Shown: in pieces, positions 36,979-46,974 of the stretch | How positions within the stretch are numbered: the stretch's first letter is position 1 | Layout of the letters: every line of letters begins with the position of its first letter | Notes under the pieces: generated by a model | Told to the model about the DNA's origin: nothing | Databases searched by the model: none | The model's input: the letters and a program-made list of their open reading frames with translations, nothing else | NCBI RefSeq assembly: GCF_002007485.1 | Contig: NZ_CP015820.1 | Location: 2,379,501 to 2,443,500 of the forward strand | Reading direction: 5' to 3' | Origin: Ditibartonella apihabitans | GTDB lineage: Bacteria; Pseudomonadota; Alphaproteobacteria; Rhizobiales; Rhizobiaceae | Length of the DNA: 64,000 bases | Position numbers and translations under genes: made by a program

Positions 36979-37085
36979 ATTTTTAACCAACTCCATTTGT
37001 GCTCGGCACTGCTGCCGACAAACACAGGTTGAAGGCTCCAAAACAAAGAGCCTTATCCGATCCCCGAATTTTCAACATTACTTCC

Positions 37086-37142
37086 GACTTATCCCGCACA
37101 ATAAGCTTTTGCACATTTGCAAAGCAAATGTTCCGATAAGTC
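37086..37142. repeat. nested inverted repeat upstream of carD
   Basis: Outer arms GACTTATC (37086-37093) and GATAAGTC (37135-37142), both perfect. Inside, ACATTTGC (37113-37120) and GCAAATGT (37124-37131) form a tight 8-bp hairpin with a three-base loop. It lies 108-164 bases before the carD start, in the carD-ferredoxin intergenic region of about 360 bases, which otherwise shows no gene. Either a structured leader RNA or a double operator. Confidence 0.55.
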
Positions 37143-37335
37143 CACCCAATCTTGCATTATTCCACTGCACGTGATGAAAACATCCACGATACGACGCGAA
37201 CTATGCCTGATTAAAACACCTTTCGATGAGAAAAAGAAACGTCAAAGACATTCAGTATCGGCTTAACGGCAAAACCTTAACACAAAAATCCAACGAAATC
37301 AATCATCGGGCAGTTAAGTTCAACTATTTGCACGT

Positions 37336-37674
37336 CTAATCACCGCTTCCAGACTTGGGCGAGAAATATTTTTCAAGTTTTCCGGTGACGCCGTCCATTT
37401 CAGTTGCCTCGGGCAACTGATCTTTCTTAACCGTTATATTCGGCCATTTTGCCGAATATTCCATGTTGAGCTCCAGCCATTTTTCGAGCCCCGGCTCGGT
37501 ATCCGGCTTGATTGCTTCAGCCGGACATTCCGGTTCACAGACACCACAATCGATGCATTCGTCAGGGTGGATAACAAGCATGTTTTCCCCTTCATAGAAA
37601 CAGTCAACGGGGCAAACCTCGACACAATCAGTGTATTTGCAGCGAATGCAATTGTCGGTCACAACATAGGTCAT
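37336..37674 (-). CDS. fdxA: 7Fe ferredoxin
   Basis: 112 residues. Cysteines fit the 7Fe pattern: C9, C17 and C50 for a [3Fe-4S] cluster, and C21, C40, C43 and C46 for a [4Fe-4S] cluster (motifs [15 protein letters not shown] and [12 protein letters not shown]). The C-terminal extension with [15 protein letters not shown] is normal for FdxA. A low-potential electron carrier in the cytoplasm. Upstream of carD in transcription order, with a separate promoter likely. Confidence 0.96.
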   Translation of the reverse strand: MTYVVTDNCIRCKYTDCVEVCPVDCFYEGENMLVIHPDECIDCGVCEPECPAEAIKPDTEPGLEKWLELNMEYSAKWPNITVKKDQLPEATEMDGVTGKLEKYFSPKSGSGD

Positions 37675-37809
37675 TGTTCAATCTCCAGTGTTCACGTCAA
37701 GCGCATTCCGACAAAAGCCTGTCACACTTTTAAACGGAAATGAAACGATAACAGCACTGAATTAACGTTTTTGTCTGATCGTTTCAACCCCGCATATGAA
37801 CCAATTTGT

Positions 37810-38184
37810 TCACATTTCCTGTTTTAAAAAACGCAATAATTGCCTTCTGTCACGTTTTGTCGGTCGGGGACCTGATGAAATAATATTCTGTCTGTCTGCT
37901 ACAACTTCGGTGGGTGTCAAATCTTCATAAAGCAATCGGGCTTCCACTGCAGGTCCCCGACGCTCGCCAAGTCCTGTTACCTTATAAACAACCACCGAAC
38001 GTTCGAGCCGGATAGTCAGAACGTCTCCGACTTTTATCGAATAGCCCGGCTTGTCAATTTTCACACGATTAACTCTGACCTTGCTGCCCTCGACGAGTTT
38101 GGCAGCAAGGCTACGCGTTTTGACCGTCCGTGAGAAAAACAGCCACTTGTCCAAGCGCTGTCTCGAAACGGTCTCTTCGCTCAT
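37810..38184 (-). CDS. S4-domain RNA-binding protein (Hsp15-like)
   Basis: 124 residues. S4 domain at the N-terminus (QRLDKWLFFSRTVKTRSLAA, GSKVRVNRVKIDKPGYSIKV, GDVLTIR). The C-terminus is basic (RPTKRDRRQLLRF). Hsp15/HslR relatives bind stalled 50S subunits carrying nascent chains. Its ATG overlaps the helicase stop (ATGA), so it is translated after the helicase from the same mRNA. Confidence 0.9.
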   Translation of the reverse strand: MSEETVSRQRLDKWLFFSRTVKTRSLAAKLVEGSKVRVNRVKIDKPGYSIKVGDVLTIRLERSVVVYKVTGLGERRGPAVEARLLYEDLTPTEVVADRQNIISSGPRPTKRDRRQLLRFLKQEM

Positions 38185-41123
38185 TTTTTCAATTGGTCGC
38201 GCAAGGCTGCGAGTTTTGCAAAAGGCGAATCGGGGTCAACCGGTTTCGATTGCGACTTTGATTTATGCTGTTTGTAAGAAGCATCCGCTTTCGGATTGTT
38301 AAAAGACGAATTTTTACGCGGACGTTGTTTGTCACGACGTGATTCGCCCGACTTTTCCGGTCTTTCACCTGTTTTTTCAAACCGCTGTACGGAACGTTTC
38401 TTTTTGTCGCCATTCGACCTTGACTGACGATAATCATGCCGCCCCTGATAATGCCAAAGCAATACAGGTTTTTCCTCTTCTTCCGTAGTCTTCTTTGTGA
38501 AATGAGGACCGACCGGTTCAGCTTCCGGTGTTTTCACCTCTTCTGTTGTTGCAGTTTCCTGAACTGCAGGGGTCGTCGCAAAATCGCCTACCGGTTCGGC
38601 AGGATGTTCGACAACTGAAGCAGGCTTTGCTTCCTCCGGTGTTGCATCAAGCTCCTGAAGCTTGGCTGCAATTTCTGCCTTGTCTTTTTTATCAAAACGG
38701 TAACCCAGACTTTTAAGAATTTCTTCCATATCCTCGGCTGTCGCACCAAGTATCGACATCATTGCCGGAGTAACCAGAAAATGACGCCCGTCATAAGCAC
38801 CATCCGGACGCGGCCCGCTACCGGGCTTCCAGTTCACTGCATTACGAATGAGATCGGCGAGACGTTCAAGAATATCGACACGTACGGCGCGGCGCCCCAG
38901 AATCCGATAACCGGCAAGCTGATAAAAGGTCGGGTCGAAAGTCGGGTCGACAACAACCGATGTACGGCCGGCTGCCAATACTTGCAGAACATCGCCATAA
39001 CCCGCCAAATCGCGCGCATGGTTTTTCAATGCCCATAGAAGCGTAATGGCTTGCGCCGGTGCCGGCTTCAACATCATTGGCAGAAAAATATGAAAAGCGC
39101 CAAAACGTGTTCCGAGTCTTCTCAAGGCTGCACGTGAAATCTGGTCAAGGCTTTTGACCTCTTCTGCAACGTCACGGCGCGGCAAAACGCCCAGATGTTC
39201 AACCAGACGGAATGCCAGTCCACGTGTCATACCAACCAGCGCATCCGCATTGATAAGATCAAAAAGCGGTTTCAATGCTGTTTCAAAATGGAAGCTCACA
39301 AAACGATCGACCCGTTCGGCAACTTTTTCACGCGCCTGCCCCGTCAATTGTTCATCGGCGAGCAGTACCGCCCTTGGCTTCAAAATATCATCGGTTGCAG
39401 CAAGGCTTGCCAAAGGTTGGCCAATCCAGCGAACCACACCATCCGAACCGACCGCAAAATCGCCATTGGCCGAAGCGGCCAAACGATCTGCCTTTTTTTC
39501 GAATTCACCGGCCAATATTTTATCTGCAGCAGCCCTTAGAGCTTTTGCATCGGCACCTTCGCCATTGACATCGGCAATAAAACGAAACCCATCAAGTTTT
39601 CCAACATGATGCCCCTCTACGAGAACATCGCCAGTTTGAACTATTTCGGCATCCATCATCACATTCTCTCTAAGCCGCTTCATAAGTACGCTTGTTCTGC
39701 GGTCTACAAATCGTTTCGTCAACCTCTCATGTAACGCATCTGACAATCTATCTTCAATTTCCCGCGTCTTTTCTTGCCAGTGTTGCGGATTGGTAAGCCA
39801 TCCGGGTCTGTGAGACACAAATGTCCAGGTTCTAATCTGGGCAATCCGATGCGATAAAGTGTCAATATTACCATCGACTCGATCAGCTTGGGAGACCTGC
39901 TCGGCCAAATAGTTTTCATTGACGCTGCCGCGTTTTACAAGATCACGATAGATGTTGGCAATAATTTCCGCGTGTTGCGCGGGTGCAATTTTGCGATAAT
40001 CGGGAAGTGCACATGCGTCCCAAAGCAATGCCACGCGCTCGGGCCTGTCAGCCAATCGGGCGATATCATAATCATGCGAGAGATTATCAAGAGCTTGCGC
40101 ATCCACAGCCGGTAATGCACGGGCTAATCCTTCCACAGGGGCTGCCGCTTCCAGTGATTTTCTCAAACTGTCAAGCGTTGTAAAATCGAGGTCTTCGCTA
40201 CGCCACTGCAAAACTTTGACCGGATCAAAATGATGTGATTCGATTCGTTCAACAAGATCTTTATCCAGATCGGCAATCCGTCCGGTCACGCCAAAGGTGC
40301 CATCACGCATATGACGGCCGGCACGTCCTGCAATTTGCGCCATTTCCGCTGCGGTCAAATCGCGAAACTGGTATCCGTCAAATTTTCTTGTCTGGGCAAA
40401 AGCCACATGATCGACATCCAGATTAAGTCCCATACCGATTGCATCGGTTGCCACGAGAAAATCCACGTCTCCCGATTGATAAAGGGCTACCTGTGCATTT
40501 CTTGTGCGTGGCGAGAGCGCCCCCATGACCACCGCTGCCCCACCACGCTGGCGCTTGATCAATTCGGCAATTGCATAAACATCATCGGCAGAAAAGGCGA
40601 CAATTGCTGTGCGGCTTGGCAAACGGGTCAACTTTTTCGAGCCTGCATAGAGCAATTGCGAAAACCGCGGCCGACTGACAACATTAAGACCGGGCAAAAG
40701 TTTTTGCAGAATGCCTTGCATCGTCGAAGCACCGAGCAACATCGTTTCCTGTGTGCCACGCAAATGTAAAATCCGATCGGTAAAAATATGGCCGCGAGCG
40801 AGATCACCGGCAAGTTGTACTTCATCTATCGCGACAAAAGAAGCCTTGGTTTCCCTTGGTAAAGCTTCCACCGTGCAAACAGAATAAGGGGCACCGAGAG
40901 GAATAATCTTTTCTTCCCCCGTAATGAGAGAAACTCTGTTCGGGCCGATCTTTTCGCTGATACGGTTATAAACTTCCCGTGCAAGAAGTCGTAACGGTAG
41001 TCCGATCATTCCGCTATCATGGGCAAGCATCCGCTCGATTGCCAAATGGGTTTTGCCGGTATTTGTCGGCCCCAGAACGGCTGTTACATCACGCCCCGAA
41101 AGGATGAGAGGGGCTTTAGCCAT
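38181..41123 (-). CDS. SUV3-type DEAD-like RNA helicase
   Basis: 980 residues. Walker A VLGPTNTGKTHLAIERM near residue 16, DEVQ box AIDEVQLAGD, motif III GAST, motif V ATDAIGMGLNLDVDHVAF and motif VI QIAGRAGRHMRDG place it with mitochondrial SUV3-like helicases, a group common in alphaproteobacteria. The middle (residues 320-790) holds helical SUV3 C-terminal-type segments. The last 150 residues are low-complexity, acidic then basic (KTTEEEEKPV.., RQSRSNGDKKKRS), probably a disordered RNA-binding tail. Role in RNA turnover is inferred. Confidence 0.9.
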   Translation of the reverse strand: MAKAPLILSGRDVTAVLGPTNTGKTHLAIERMLAHDSGMIGLPLRLLAREVYNRISEKIGPNRVSLITGEEKIIPLGAPYSVCTVEALPRETKASFVAIDEVQLAGDLARGHIFTDRILHLRGTQETMLLGASTMQGILQKLLPGLNVVSRPRFSQLLYAGSKKLTRLPSRTAIVAFSADDVYAIAELIKRQRGGAAVVMGALSPRTRNAQVALYQSGDVDFLVATDAIGMGLNLDVDHVAFAQTRKFDGYQFRDLTAAEMAQIAGRAGRHMRDGTFGVTGRIADLDKDLVERIESHHFDPVKVLQWRSEDLDFTTLDSLRKSLEAAAPVEGLARALPAVDAQALDNLSHDYDIARLADRPERVALLWDACALPDYRKIAPAQHAEIIANIYRDLVKRGSVNENYLAEQVSQADRVDGNIDTLSHRIAQIRTWTFVSHRPGWLTNPQHWQEKTREIEDRLSDALHERLTKRFVDRRTSVLMKRLRENVMMDAEIVQTGDVLVEGHHVGKLDGFRFIADVNGEGADAKALRAAADKILAGEFEKKADRLAASANGDFAVGSDGVVRWIGQPLASLAATDDILKPRAVLLADEQLTGQAREKVAERVDRFVSFHFETALKPLFDLINADALVGMTRGLAFRLVEHLGVLPRRDVAEEVKSLDQISRAALRRLGTRFGAFHIFLPMMLKPAPAQAITLLWALKNHARDLAGYGDVLQVLAAGRTSVVVDPTFDPTFYQLAGYRILGRRAVRVDILERLADLIRNAVNWKPGSGPRPDGAYDGRHFLVTPAMMSILGATAEDMEEILKSLGYRFDKKDKAEIAAKLQELDATPEEAKPASVVEHPAEPVGDFATTPAVQETATTEEVKTPEAEPVGPHFTKKTTEEEEKPVLLWHYQGRHDYRQSRSNGDKKKRSVQRFEKTGERPEKSGESRRDKQRPRKNSSFNNPKADASYKQHKSKSQSKPVDPDSPFAKLAALRDQLKK

Positions 41124-42065
41124 CGTCTACTCCAAATAATCAGATTTTGCCGGACATAGCCGCCAAAATACGCCTTAACGCCTTATCAAACGACAAGCAA
41201 GCTTTGTAATTTACGAAACGTTAACCATAATTCTTAACCTTTGGAACAGTACCGGAACGAATCAGCGACGAATCGCTGACATTACCATGTTCTTGATATG
41301 TTCTCACCAGATACTGTGTTCTTACTAGGAGAGAAACCAAAATATAGCAATAAGGTCAAGGAATAATCCGGAAAACGGGGTCATTGCAATTAACCATAAT
41401 GGGGTCACTATTGAAGCTCCGACAGGCATAAGCCTTTCATGCCGGAAAATATTTTTTGTGATTAAAAATAGCCTTTTTTGGCACAATATATTCTTTTGCA
41501 ACAAACGCTTCAGGATAAACCGGAAATTTGCCTGCCGGATCATTCATAACTTTTGACTATTCTTAAGCTTACAATGTTCTTGAAGCACAGTGTCCACCGC
41601 TTCTATTTCCTTATAAACGGGCATTTTTCACCAAACCTTTTTTGCCAATGTATTTCCGCTATAGATAATAAAGTTTTCCCAACACAGTTTGCGCAAGGGT
41701 TTTTGAAGCCGCTGTTTCTGATAAGGTAAAAACAAGCACCAACCGATTCCGAATTTTTATCGATAAACCGGTTTGATTGTGAAGCGTGAAGGAAGAAAAA
41801 TTGATGAGAAAAATTACATTCGCGATCGACGAGATTGGCTTCCCTTCAAAATTGAAGCAAGACGGGACAAAGACAGGAAATCGTTTACCGGATTTGAGCG
41901 ACAGAAACCATTTATAGCCAATCCGGACAGGCATGGTTTTCCGATTCTATCAACGTGTTGCCAAGTCAACCGGACAATAAAATTCCACAAAACAAGTTGG
42001 AGAATTTTCACCAAACCGGCGCACCAAATACATCAAAAATTCGTCGAATGATTTGGACACAAAAA
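41124..42065. other. 940-base gene-poor region between the helicase and rpmF genes
   Basis: No gene with family features. Frames on both strands are short. One + strand frame (41329-41556) is open for 75 codons with a protein-like stretch but no start codon, and a 92-codon + strand frame at 41773-42051 is basic and without motif. Likely promoter region of the helicase plus decayed sequence. Confidence 0.5.
41329..41556 (+). pseudogene. possible coding remnant
   Basis: Open from the stop at 41326-41328 to TGA 41554-41556 without ATG. Residues such as NGVIAINHNGVTIEAPTGIS read like beta-rich repeats in the tail of VgrG or phage spike proteins, but the rest (KIFFVIKNSLFWHNIFFCNK) does not. No neighbouring secretion or phage gene supports this. 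Very uncertain. Confidence 0.15.
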
Positions 42066-42092
42066 AACCGGCCAATAGACCGGTTTTTCTTT
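42066..42092 (-). terminator. rho-independent terminator after rpmF
   Basis: AACCGG (42067-42072) pairs with CCGGTT (42080-42085), with T-tracts on both sides, 15 bases past the rpmF stop. Confidence 0.8.
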
Positions 42093-42107
42093 AAATTCAA
42101 AAAGACC

Positions 42108-42287
42108 TCAGTCTTTCGGTGTCAAAACCTGACGACCACGATACATACCGGTTTTAAGATCGATATGGTGCGGGCGACGAAGCTCGCCGGAAGTTTTGTC
42201 TTCAACATAGGTCGGAGCCTTGAGGGCGTCGGCAGAACGACGCATACCGCGCTTTGACGGGGTCGTTTTTCGTTTAGGTACAGCCAT
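42108..42287 (-). CDS. rpmF: 50S ribosomal protein L32
   Basis: 59 residues from ATG 42287 ([20 protein letters not shown]). L32 is a small, basic protein of the large ribosomal subunit. The zinc-ribbon cysteines found in some bacteria are absent, as usual for alphaproteobacteria. Followed by a terminator; convergent with nothing, single-gene unit. Confidence 0.97.
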   Translation of the reverse strand: MAVPKRKTTPSKRGMRRSADALKAPTYVEDKTSGELRRPHHIDLKTGMYRGRQVLTPKD

Positions 42288-42563
42288 GGAATTATACTCC
42301 AAATTTGCTTAAAACGTATCTGCCACCATAACCCGAAGCTATATCGGCAGACAAAATTATAGAAGGTTTGGCGAGCCTATACACTGATTATCAGACTTTG
42401 ACCAGACTGAAATCAGCATTTTTTATGAAATAGGTCGATATTGTGCCTATTATAAGCGGAAAAATTTTAAAATCACCTTTTTGCTTAAAATCTTCCAAAA
42501 CTGCCGGCATGTTTTTGCTGCTCTTGCGAAATTGTCCAACCGGTCAAATCCGACTCAGTTTCA

Positions 42564-43292
42564 TTACTGCTCTGAAACCGGTTCTCGCAAGCATTGGGTA
42601 TAAGCAGCCGATTGACGTACACGTTTTTCTATCAGACGTTCAAGCCTTGTCAAATTCACGGATGGACGGGAAGGATTACGCAATTTCGGATTGGGTAAAG
42701 TGACTGCGAGATAGGCAGCCTGTCTTGGATTGAGATTTTTTGCCGAACGTTTGAAAAAATGTTGTGAAGCAGCTTCAGCACCATAGATTCCGGGCCCCCA
42801 TTCGGCAATATTGAGATAAATTTCCATAATACGTCGTTTGGACAAAACAGCATCGGCGACCGTCGCATAAGGAATTTCAAGACCTTTTCTCAAGTAAGAC
42901 CGGTCATGCCATAAAAACAGGTTTTTCACCATTTGCATCGTAATTGTCGACGCACCTCTGTTAGGGCCTCCATCACGCGAAATAACAGTTTTCATTGCGT
43001 TCCAGTCAACACCGCTATGTGAACAAAATTGACCATCTTCAGACATGACAACGGCATAAACGAGATTGGGAGAAATATCGTCAATACTACGCCACTCCCG
43101 TTCATAAGGAGTAAAAGTAATCTGGTCACGCAGCATCAAGGTCGAAACCGGATGGATAAATGGCAGATTATAAAGAAGCATTAGCAAAAACGGGAAAGAT
43201 AGCAAAATTGCCAACGCGTAGAACACCAAGCGAAGTCTTTTCGAATGCCCTTTATCAGAACGGTCTAGAGATTTCCTGTCTTCAGCAAACAA
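42564..43292 (-). CDS. mtgA: monofunctional peptidoglycan transglycosylase
   Basis: 242 residues from a TTG start. One N-terminal membrane helix (LVFYALAILLSFPFLLMLLY), then the GT51 domain with catalytic Glu in VVMSEDGQFCSHSGVDW, GASTITMQMVKNLFLW and YLNIAEWGPGIYGAEAA. It polymerises lipid II glycan strands on the periplasmic side. No transpeptidase domain, hence monofunctional. Divergent from the prenyl synthase gene. Confidence 0.95.
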   Translation of the reverse strand: MFAEDRKSLDRSDKGHSKRLRLVFYALAILLSFPFLLMLLYNLPFIHPVSTLMLRDQITFTPYEREWRSIDDISPNLVYAVVMSEDGQFCSHSGVDWNAMKTVISRDGGPNRGASTITMQMVKNLFLWHDRSYLRKGLEIPYATVADAVLSKRRIMEIYLNIAEWGPGIYGAEAASQHFFKRSAKNLNPRQAAYLAVTLPNPKLRNPSRPSVNLTRLERLIEKRVRQSAAYTQCLREPVSEQ

Positions 43293-43436
43293 TTAAGCCT
43301 CGTTCAATCTTCATTCCCTGTTTATAATCGTCTCGCAATTTATCTCTTTTTTATATCTTTATTGTCTAACTCATAAGTGTTGACGGCAAGGTTGGAATGT
43401 TTCATGTCCATCTTGCAAAGATTAAAGGAATTCTCA

Positions 43437-44339
43437 ATGGAAGATTTTACCAATTTACTTGCAAAAAATGCCCGCCAGATTGGTGAAATGCTGGATGCAA
43501 AACTCTCCAGCCATATCGAGACGGGAGAAATTGCCCGCCCGTCCCGTCTTCTCGCCGCAATGCGTCATGGTGTTTTGAATGGTGGCAAGAGATTGCGGCC
43601 TTTTCTTGTTATCGAGACTGCCCGACTTTTTGATGCCAATATCGAAGCGGCACAATGTGTTGGTGCAGCCCTTGAAGCAATCCATTGCTATTCATTGATA
43701 CATGACGATTTGCCGGCCATGGATAATGATGATTTGCGGCGTGGCAAACCCACTGTCCATAAAGCATTCGACGAAGCGACGGCCATTCTCGCCGGTGACG
43801 CATTATTGACAATTGCTTTTGATTTTCTCTCCGATGACAAACTTGAACTGGATGCAAAAATCCGGCTCAAACTGATCAATGGTCTTGCCCGCAGTGCCGG
43901 TCTTGGCGGCATGGTAGGCGGGCAGGTGCTGGATCTCGAAGCAGAGACAAAAAAACCTGACGAAAGCGGCATTATCACATTGGAAGCGATGAAAACCGGT
44001 GCACTTATCCGCTATGCCTGTGAAGCCGGCGCTATTCTTTCCAACGCCACCCGCGAAGACCGCGAAAGACTTTCCGAATTCGGCTCGGCGATCGGCCTTG
44101 CTTTCCAGCTTGCCGATGATGTCCTCGACGTGACTTCCGATACCAAAGCACTCGGCAAAACTGCCGGTAAAGACATAGCCGCCAATAAAGCAACTTTGGT
44201 TGCCCTCCATGGTGTCGAATGGGCCAAGCACCAACTGGAAGGGCTGATGAAACAGGCTGATGACTTACTCGAACCATTTGGCAACAAGGCCGATATTCTA
44301 AAGGCAACAGCAAGATTTATTATAGAAAGAAAAAACTGA
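43437..44339 (+). CDS. ispA: short-chain polyprenyl diphosphate synthase (IspA-like)
   Basis: 300 residues from ATG 43437 (AAAGGA upstream). The two Asp-rich motifs are present: SLIHDDLPAMDNDDLRRGKP and FQLADDVLDVTSD, plus GKRLRPFLVI and GGQVLDLEAE. It condenses DMAPP or GPP with IPP, giving farnesyl diphosphate for undecaprenyl and quinone chains. ispG for the MEP pathway is nearby. Chain length is inferred from overall similarity to FPP synthases. Confidence 0.9.
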   Translation: MEDFTNLLAKNARQIGEMLDAKLSSHIETGEIARPSRLLAAMRHGVLNGGKRLRPFLVIETARLFDANIEAAQCVGAALEAIHCYSLIHDDLPAMDNDDLRRGKPTVHKAFDEATAILAGDALLTIAFDFLSDDKLELDAKIRLKLINGLARSAGLGGMVGGQVLDLEAETKKPDESGIITLEAMKTGALIRYACEAGAILSNATREDRERLSEFGSAIGLAFQLADDVLDVTSDTKALGKTAGKDIAANKATLVALHGVEWAKHQLEGLMKQADDLLEPFGNKADILKATARFIIERKN

Positions 44340-44700
44340 ACAACAAAAAAGACCTGCAAAAAAATTTTAGGCATTCATAGGGCATTCGCAGTGAATTTCA
44401 TGCGTTTACCAGAAGAAAAAGCGACACATTCAACTTTCGTTAAAGCCAAGTGATTGTTTTTTGCGATAAAGAAAAATGTCTTGGCGTTTGTTTCGCAAAA
44501 TAAATAAAGCTTTTTTAGGATAATGTTTTTTATGTTCATGAAGAAGCCACTCTTGGTTTTGGGCGCTTGCTCTTTTCACAAGATAATTGCTTCGGTAATG
44601 ATGGGTGGCATTTTCGTTTAACATTGCTTTCTTTCGCCCCTTCAAGAACTTATCATTAGCAAAGCCAAAGACATTTAAAAGAAGACGTCGGAAAATACTC
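44340..44700. other. spacer between ispA and yigZ
   Basis: About 360 bases without a convincing gene. A basic minus-strand frame ends near 44430 and starts where the yigZ start lies. No strong terminator is visible after ispA. Confidence 0.45.
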
Positions 44701-45309
44701 ATGGCCTTTACTCTTGCTTCTGCAACAGAGCTTATGGAAGAAATTAAAAAAAGCCGTTTTTTAACGCGTGCTTTTCCGATCAATTCCATAGCCGAAGCCG
44801 AAGCGATTATTGAAACAATCCGCAAAGAAGAGGCGACACATCATTGCTATGCATGGAAATTCCATTCAAATTACCGCTTCAATGATGATGGTGAACCGAC
44901 AGGAACTGCCGGTAAACCGATCCTCAATGCCATTGAAGGCAAAAACTGCGATTGTGTTCTCGTCATTGTCACACGTTGGTTCGGAGGGGTTAAACTCGGC
45001 ACCGGTGGGCTGGTTCGTGCCTATGGGGGCGGTGCGTCAAGAACACTCCAAAAGGCCGAACTTGTCGAACTTGTGGACTGGCAGATTTTGACTTTTCACT
45101 GCCCTTTCAATCTCTTACCAATTGTCGAAAACGAGGTTCAAAATTTTCTTGCACAGATTGATAACCGGCATTTTGACGATTTCGGATGTGAAGTGACACT
45201 CCGTTTGCCAAAGCCACAACAAGAAAACTTTATTGACTGGATAAAAGACATAAGCAGCGGAAAAATCCTGATTGATGGAGAAAACTCCCGCTCCGACATG
45301 TCTTTATAG
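44701..45309 (+). CDS. YigZ/IMPACT family protein (UPF0029)
   Basis: 202 residues from ATG 44701; the frame extends upstream to 44605 but with a basic, non-family N-terminus. IMPACT core: SRFLTRAFPINSIAEAEAII, THHCYAWKF, DDGEPTGTAGKPILNAI and VTRWFGGVKLGTGGLVRAYG. The C-terminal ferredoxin-like domain follows. Eukaryotic IMPACT dampens Gcn2 signalling; the bacterial role is unknown, possibly linked to ribosomes. Confidence 0.92.
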   Translation: MAFTLASATELMEEIKKSRFLTRAFPINSIAEAEAIIETIRKEEATHHCYAWKFHSNYRFNDDGEPTGTAGKPILNAIEGKNCDCVLVIVTRWFGGVKLGTGGLVRAYGGGASRTLQKAELVELVDWQILTFHCPFNLLPIVENEVQNFLAQIDNRHFDDFGCEVTLRLPKPQQENFIDWIKDISSGKILIDGENSRSDMSL

Positions 45310-45738
45310 AAGTTTTCTCCAAATTTATAAAACTCTTGTCAAACTAAGATGGCTATCAATTTGGCTGCTATTTTTTCTCGATTCTACTTGATTGAAGAAC
45401 GCCCGATGGGCGACACGTTCAAAAACAATTGCTTTTCGGATGACCAACACCTCATCCAGCGCTTCCACGATCTGTCATCCCTAACTGTCCGGTTTCTGGC
45501 TTTATCGGGCGAAGCACATTTTTAGTTTTCCAACAAAGCTTTTAACATTTTGGATTTTTAAACGCATTCAAGCTTTTTTTCTTGCAATAGTTGAACCGGG
45601 CTTTTCATCGTTTTTGATGACGAAAAAAGCAAATGCACCTTTTTGCCGTTTGAAAACCTCAGCAAAAAACGCGCAAATCAAAGTTGGACACTCGTTTCAA
45701 ATGTCCACTTCATGGTTTTTGAATGGACGATTGCAACT
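45310..45738. other. gene-free spacer between yigZ and ispG
   Basis: About 430 bases. I see no protein-like frame and no stable terminator. The ends of the two convergent genes face each other here. Confidence 0.45.
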
Positions 45739-46974
45739 CTATTTGAAACGCTCTTCGATATATTCAGCTACCATCTGCTCGAATTCAGCCGCAATATTTG
45801 CCCCGCGCAATGTCTTGACCTTTTTACCATCAATGAAAACGGGGGCAGCCGGCATTTCTCCGGTACCGGGAAGTGAAATACCGATATTGGCATGTTTCGA
45901 TTCCCCGGGTCCGTTGACGATACATCCCATGACGGCCACATTGAGTGTTTCGACACCGGGATATTTTTTCCGCCAGACCGGCATATTTTTGCGGATATCA
46001 CCCTGAATTTTCTGTGCAAGTTCCTGAAACACCGTCGAGGTGGTGCGTCCACAGCCGGGGCAAGCGGCAACAGTGGGTATAAATTGTCTGAATCCCATAA
46101 CCTGCAAAAGCTCTTGTGCAACCTGCACTTCACGCCGGCGATCGCCGCCCGGTTCAGGTGTCAAAGAAATACGTATGGTATCGCCAATTCCCTGTTCCAA
46201 TAAAATGCCCAGAGCTGCCGAAGAGGCGACAACACCTTTGGTTCCCATACCTGCTTCGGTAAGCCCCAGATGCAAAGCATAATCGCAGCGCTTGGCCAAC
46301 ATGGTATAGACAGCGACAAGGTCCTGTACCTGACTGACCTTTGCCGACAGAATAATTTTATCCTTCCCAAGGCCGATTTCTTCCGCAAGATGCGCCGAAA
46401 TAAGTGCAGACTGCACCACCGCTTCATGCATGACCTCATCGGTCGAGAGCGGCCCGCCTTTTGCAGCATTCTCATCCATCAGCCGTGTCAGCAATTCCTG
46501 ATCGAGCGACCCCCAGTTCACGCCGATACGAACCGGTTTGTCATATTGAATCGCAAATTCGATTATTTCACTGAATTGTTTGTCACGTTTTTCACGAAAC
46601 CCGACATTTCCGGGATTGATGCGATATTTTGCCAAGGCCTTTGCACAATCAGGATATTCGGCGAGTAATTTGTGACCGATATAATGAAAGTCACCGATGA
46701 GCGGAACTGTAATTCCAAGATTGTCCAGCCGTTCTCTTATTCTTGGTACAGCGGCTGCCGATTCATCCCTATCGACAGTAATGCGTACAAGTTCCGAACC
46801 TGCCTTGGCGAGTGCTGCGACCTGAGCCACGGTTGCATTCACATCGGCTGTGTCCGTATTGGTCATTGATTGCACGACAATAGGATTATCGCCTCCCACC
46901 ATAACGCCGCCAACATTGACAGCAACAGATTTGCGACGCGGAAAAGGTTTGGAAAAATATTCGTGCGTGTTCAT
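45739..46974 (-). CDS. ispG: (E)-4-hydroxy-3-methylbut-2-enyl-diphosphate synthase
   Basis: 411 residues. TIM-barrel start [20 protein letters not shown], then iron-sulfur ligands [16 protein letters not shown] and [20 protein letters not shown] (conserved Cys, Cys and Glu of GcpE). It performs the sixth step of the MEP isoprenoid pathway, reducing MEcPP to HMBPP with electrons from ferredoxin or flavodoxin. Cytoplasmic. The fdxA ferredoxin at 37.3 kb is a possible donor, which is speculation. Confidence 0.96.
   Translation of the reverse strand: MNTHEYFSKPFPRRKSVAVNVGGVMVGGDNPIVVQSMTNTDTADVNATVAQVAALAKAGSELVRITVDRDESAAAVPRIRERLDNLGITVPLIGDFHYIGHKLLAEYPDCAKALAKYRINPGNVGFREKRDKQFSEIIEFAIQYDKPVRIGVNWGSLDQELLTRLMDENAAKGGPLSTDEVMHEAVVQSALISAHLAEEIGLGKDKIILSAKVSQVQDLVAVYTMLAKRCDYALHLGLTEAGMGTKGVVASSAALGILLEQGIGDTIRISLTPEPGGDRRREVQVAQELLQVMGFRQFIPTVAACPGCGRTTSTVFQELAQKIQGDIRKNMPVWRKKYPGVETLNVAVMGCIVNGPGESKHANIGISLPGTGEMPAAPVFIDGKKVKTLRGANIAAEFEQMVAEYIEERFK

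Noticed and set aside
44430..44702. 90-codon basic - strand frame starting at the yigZ start
   Set aside because: Its start overlaps the yigZ start codon on the opposite strand, no ribosome binding site, no recognised family.
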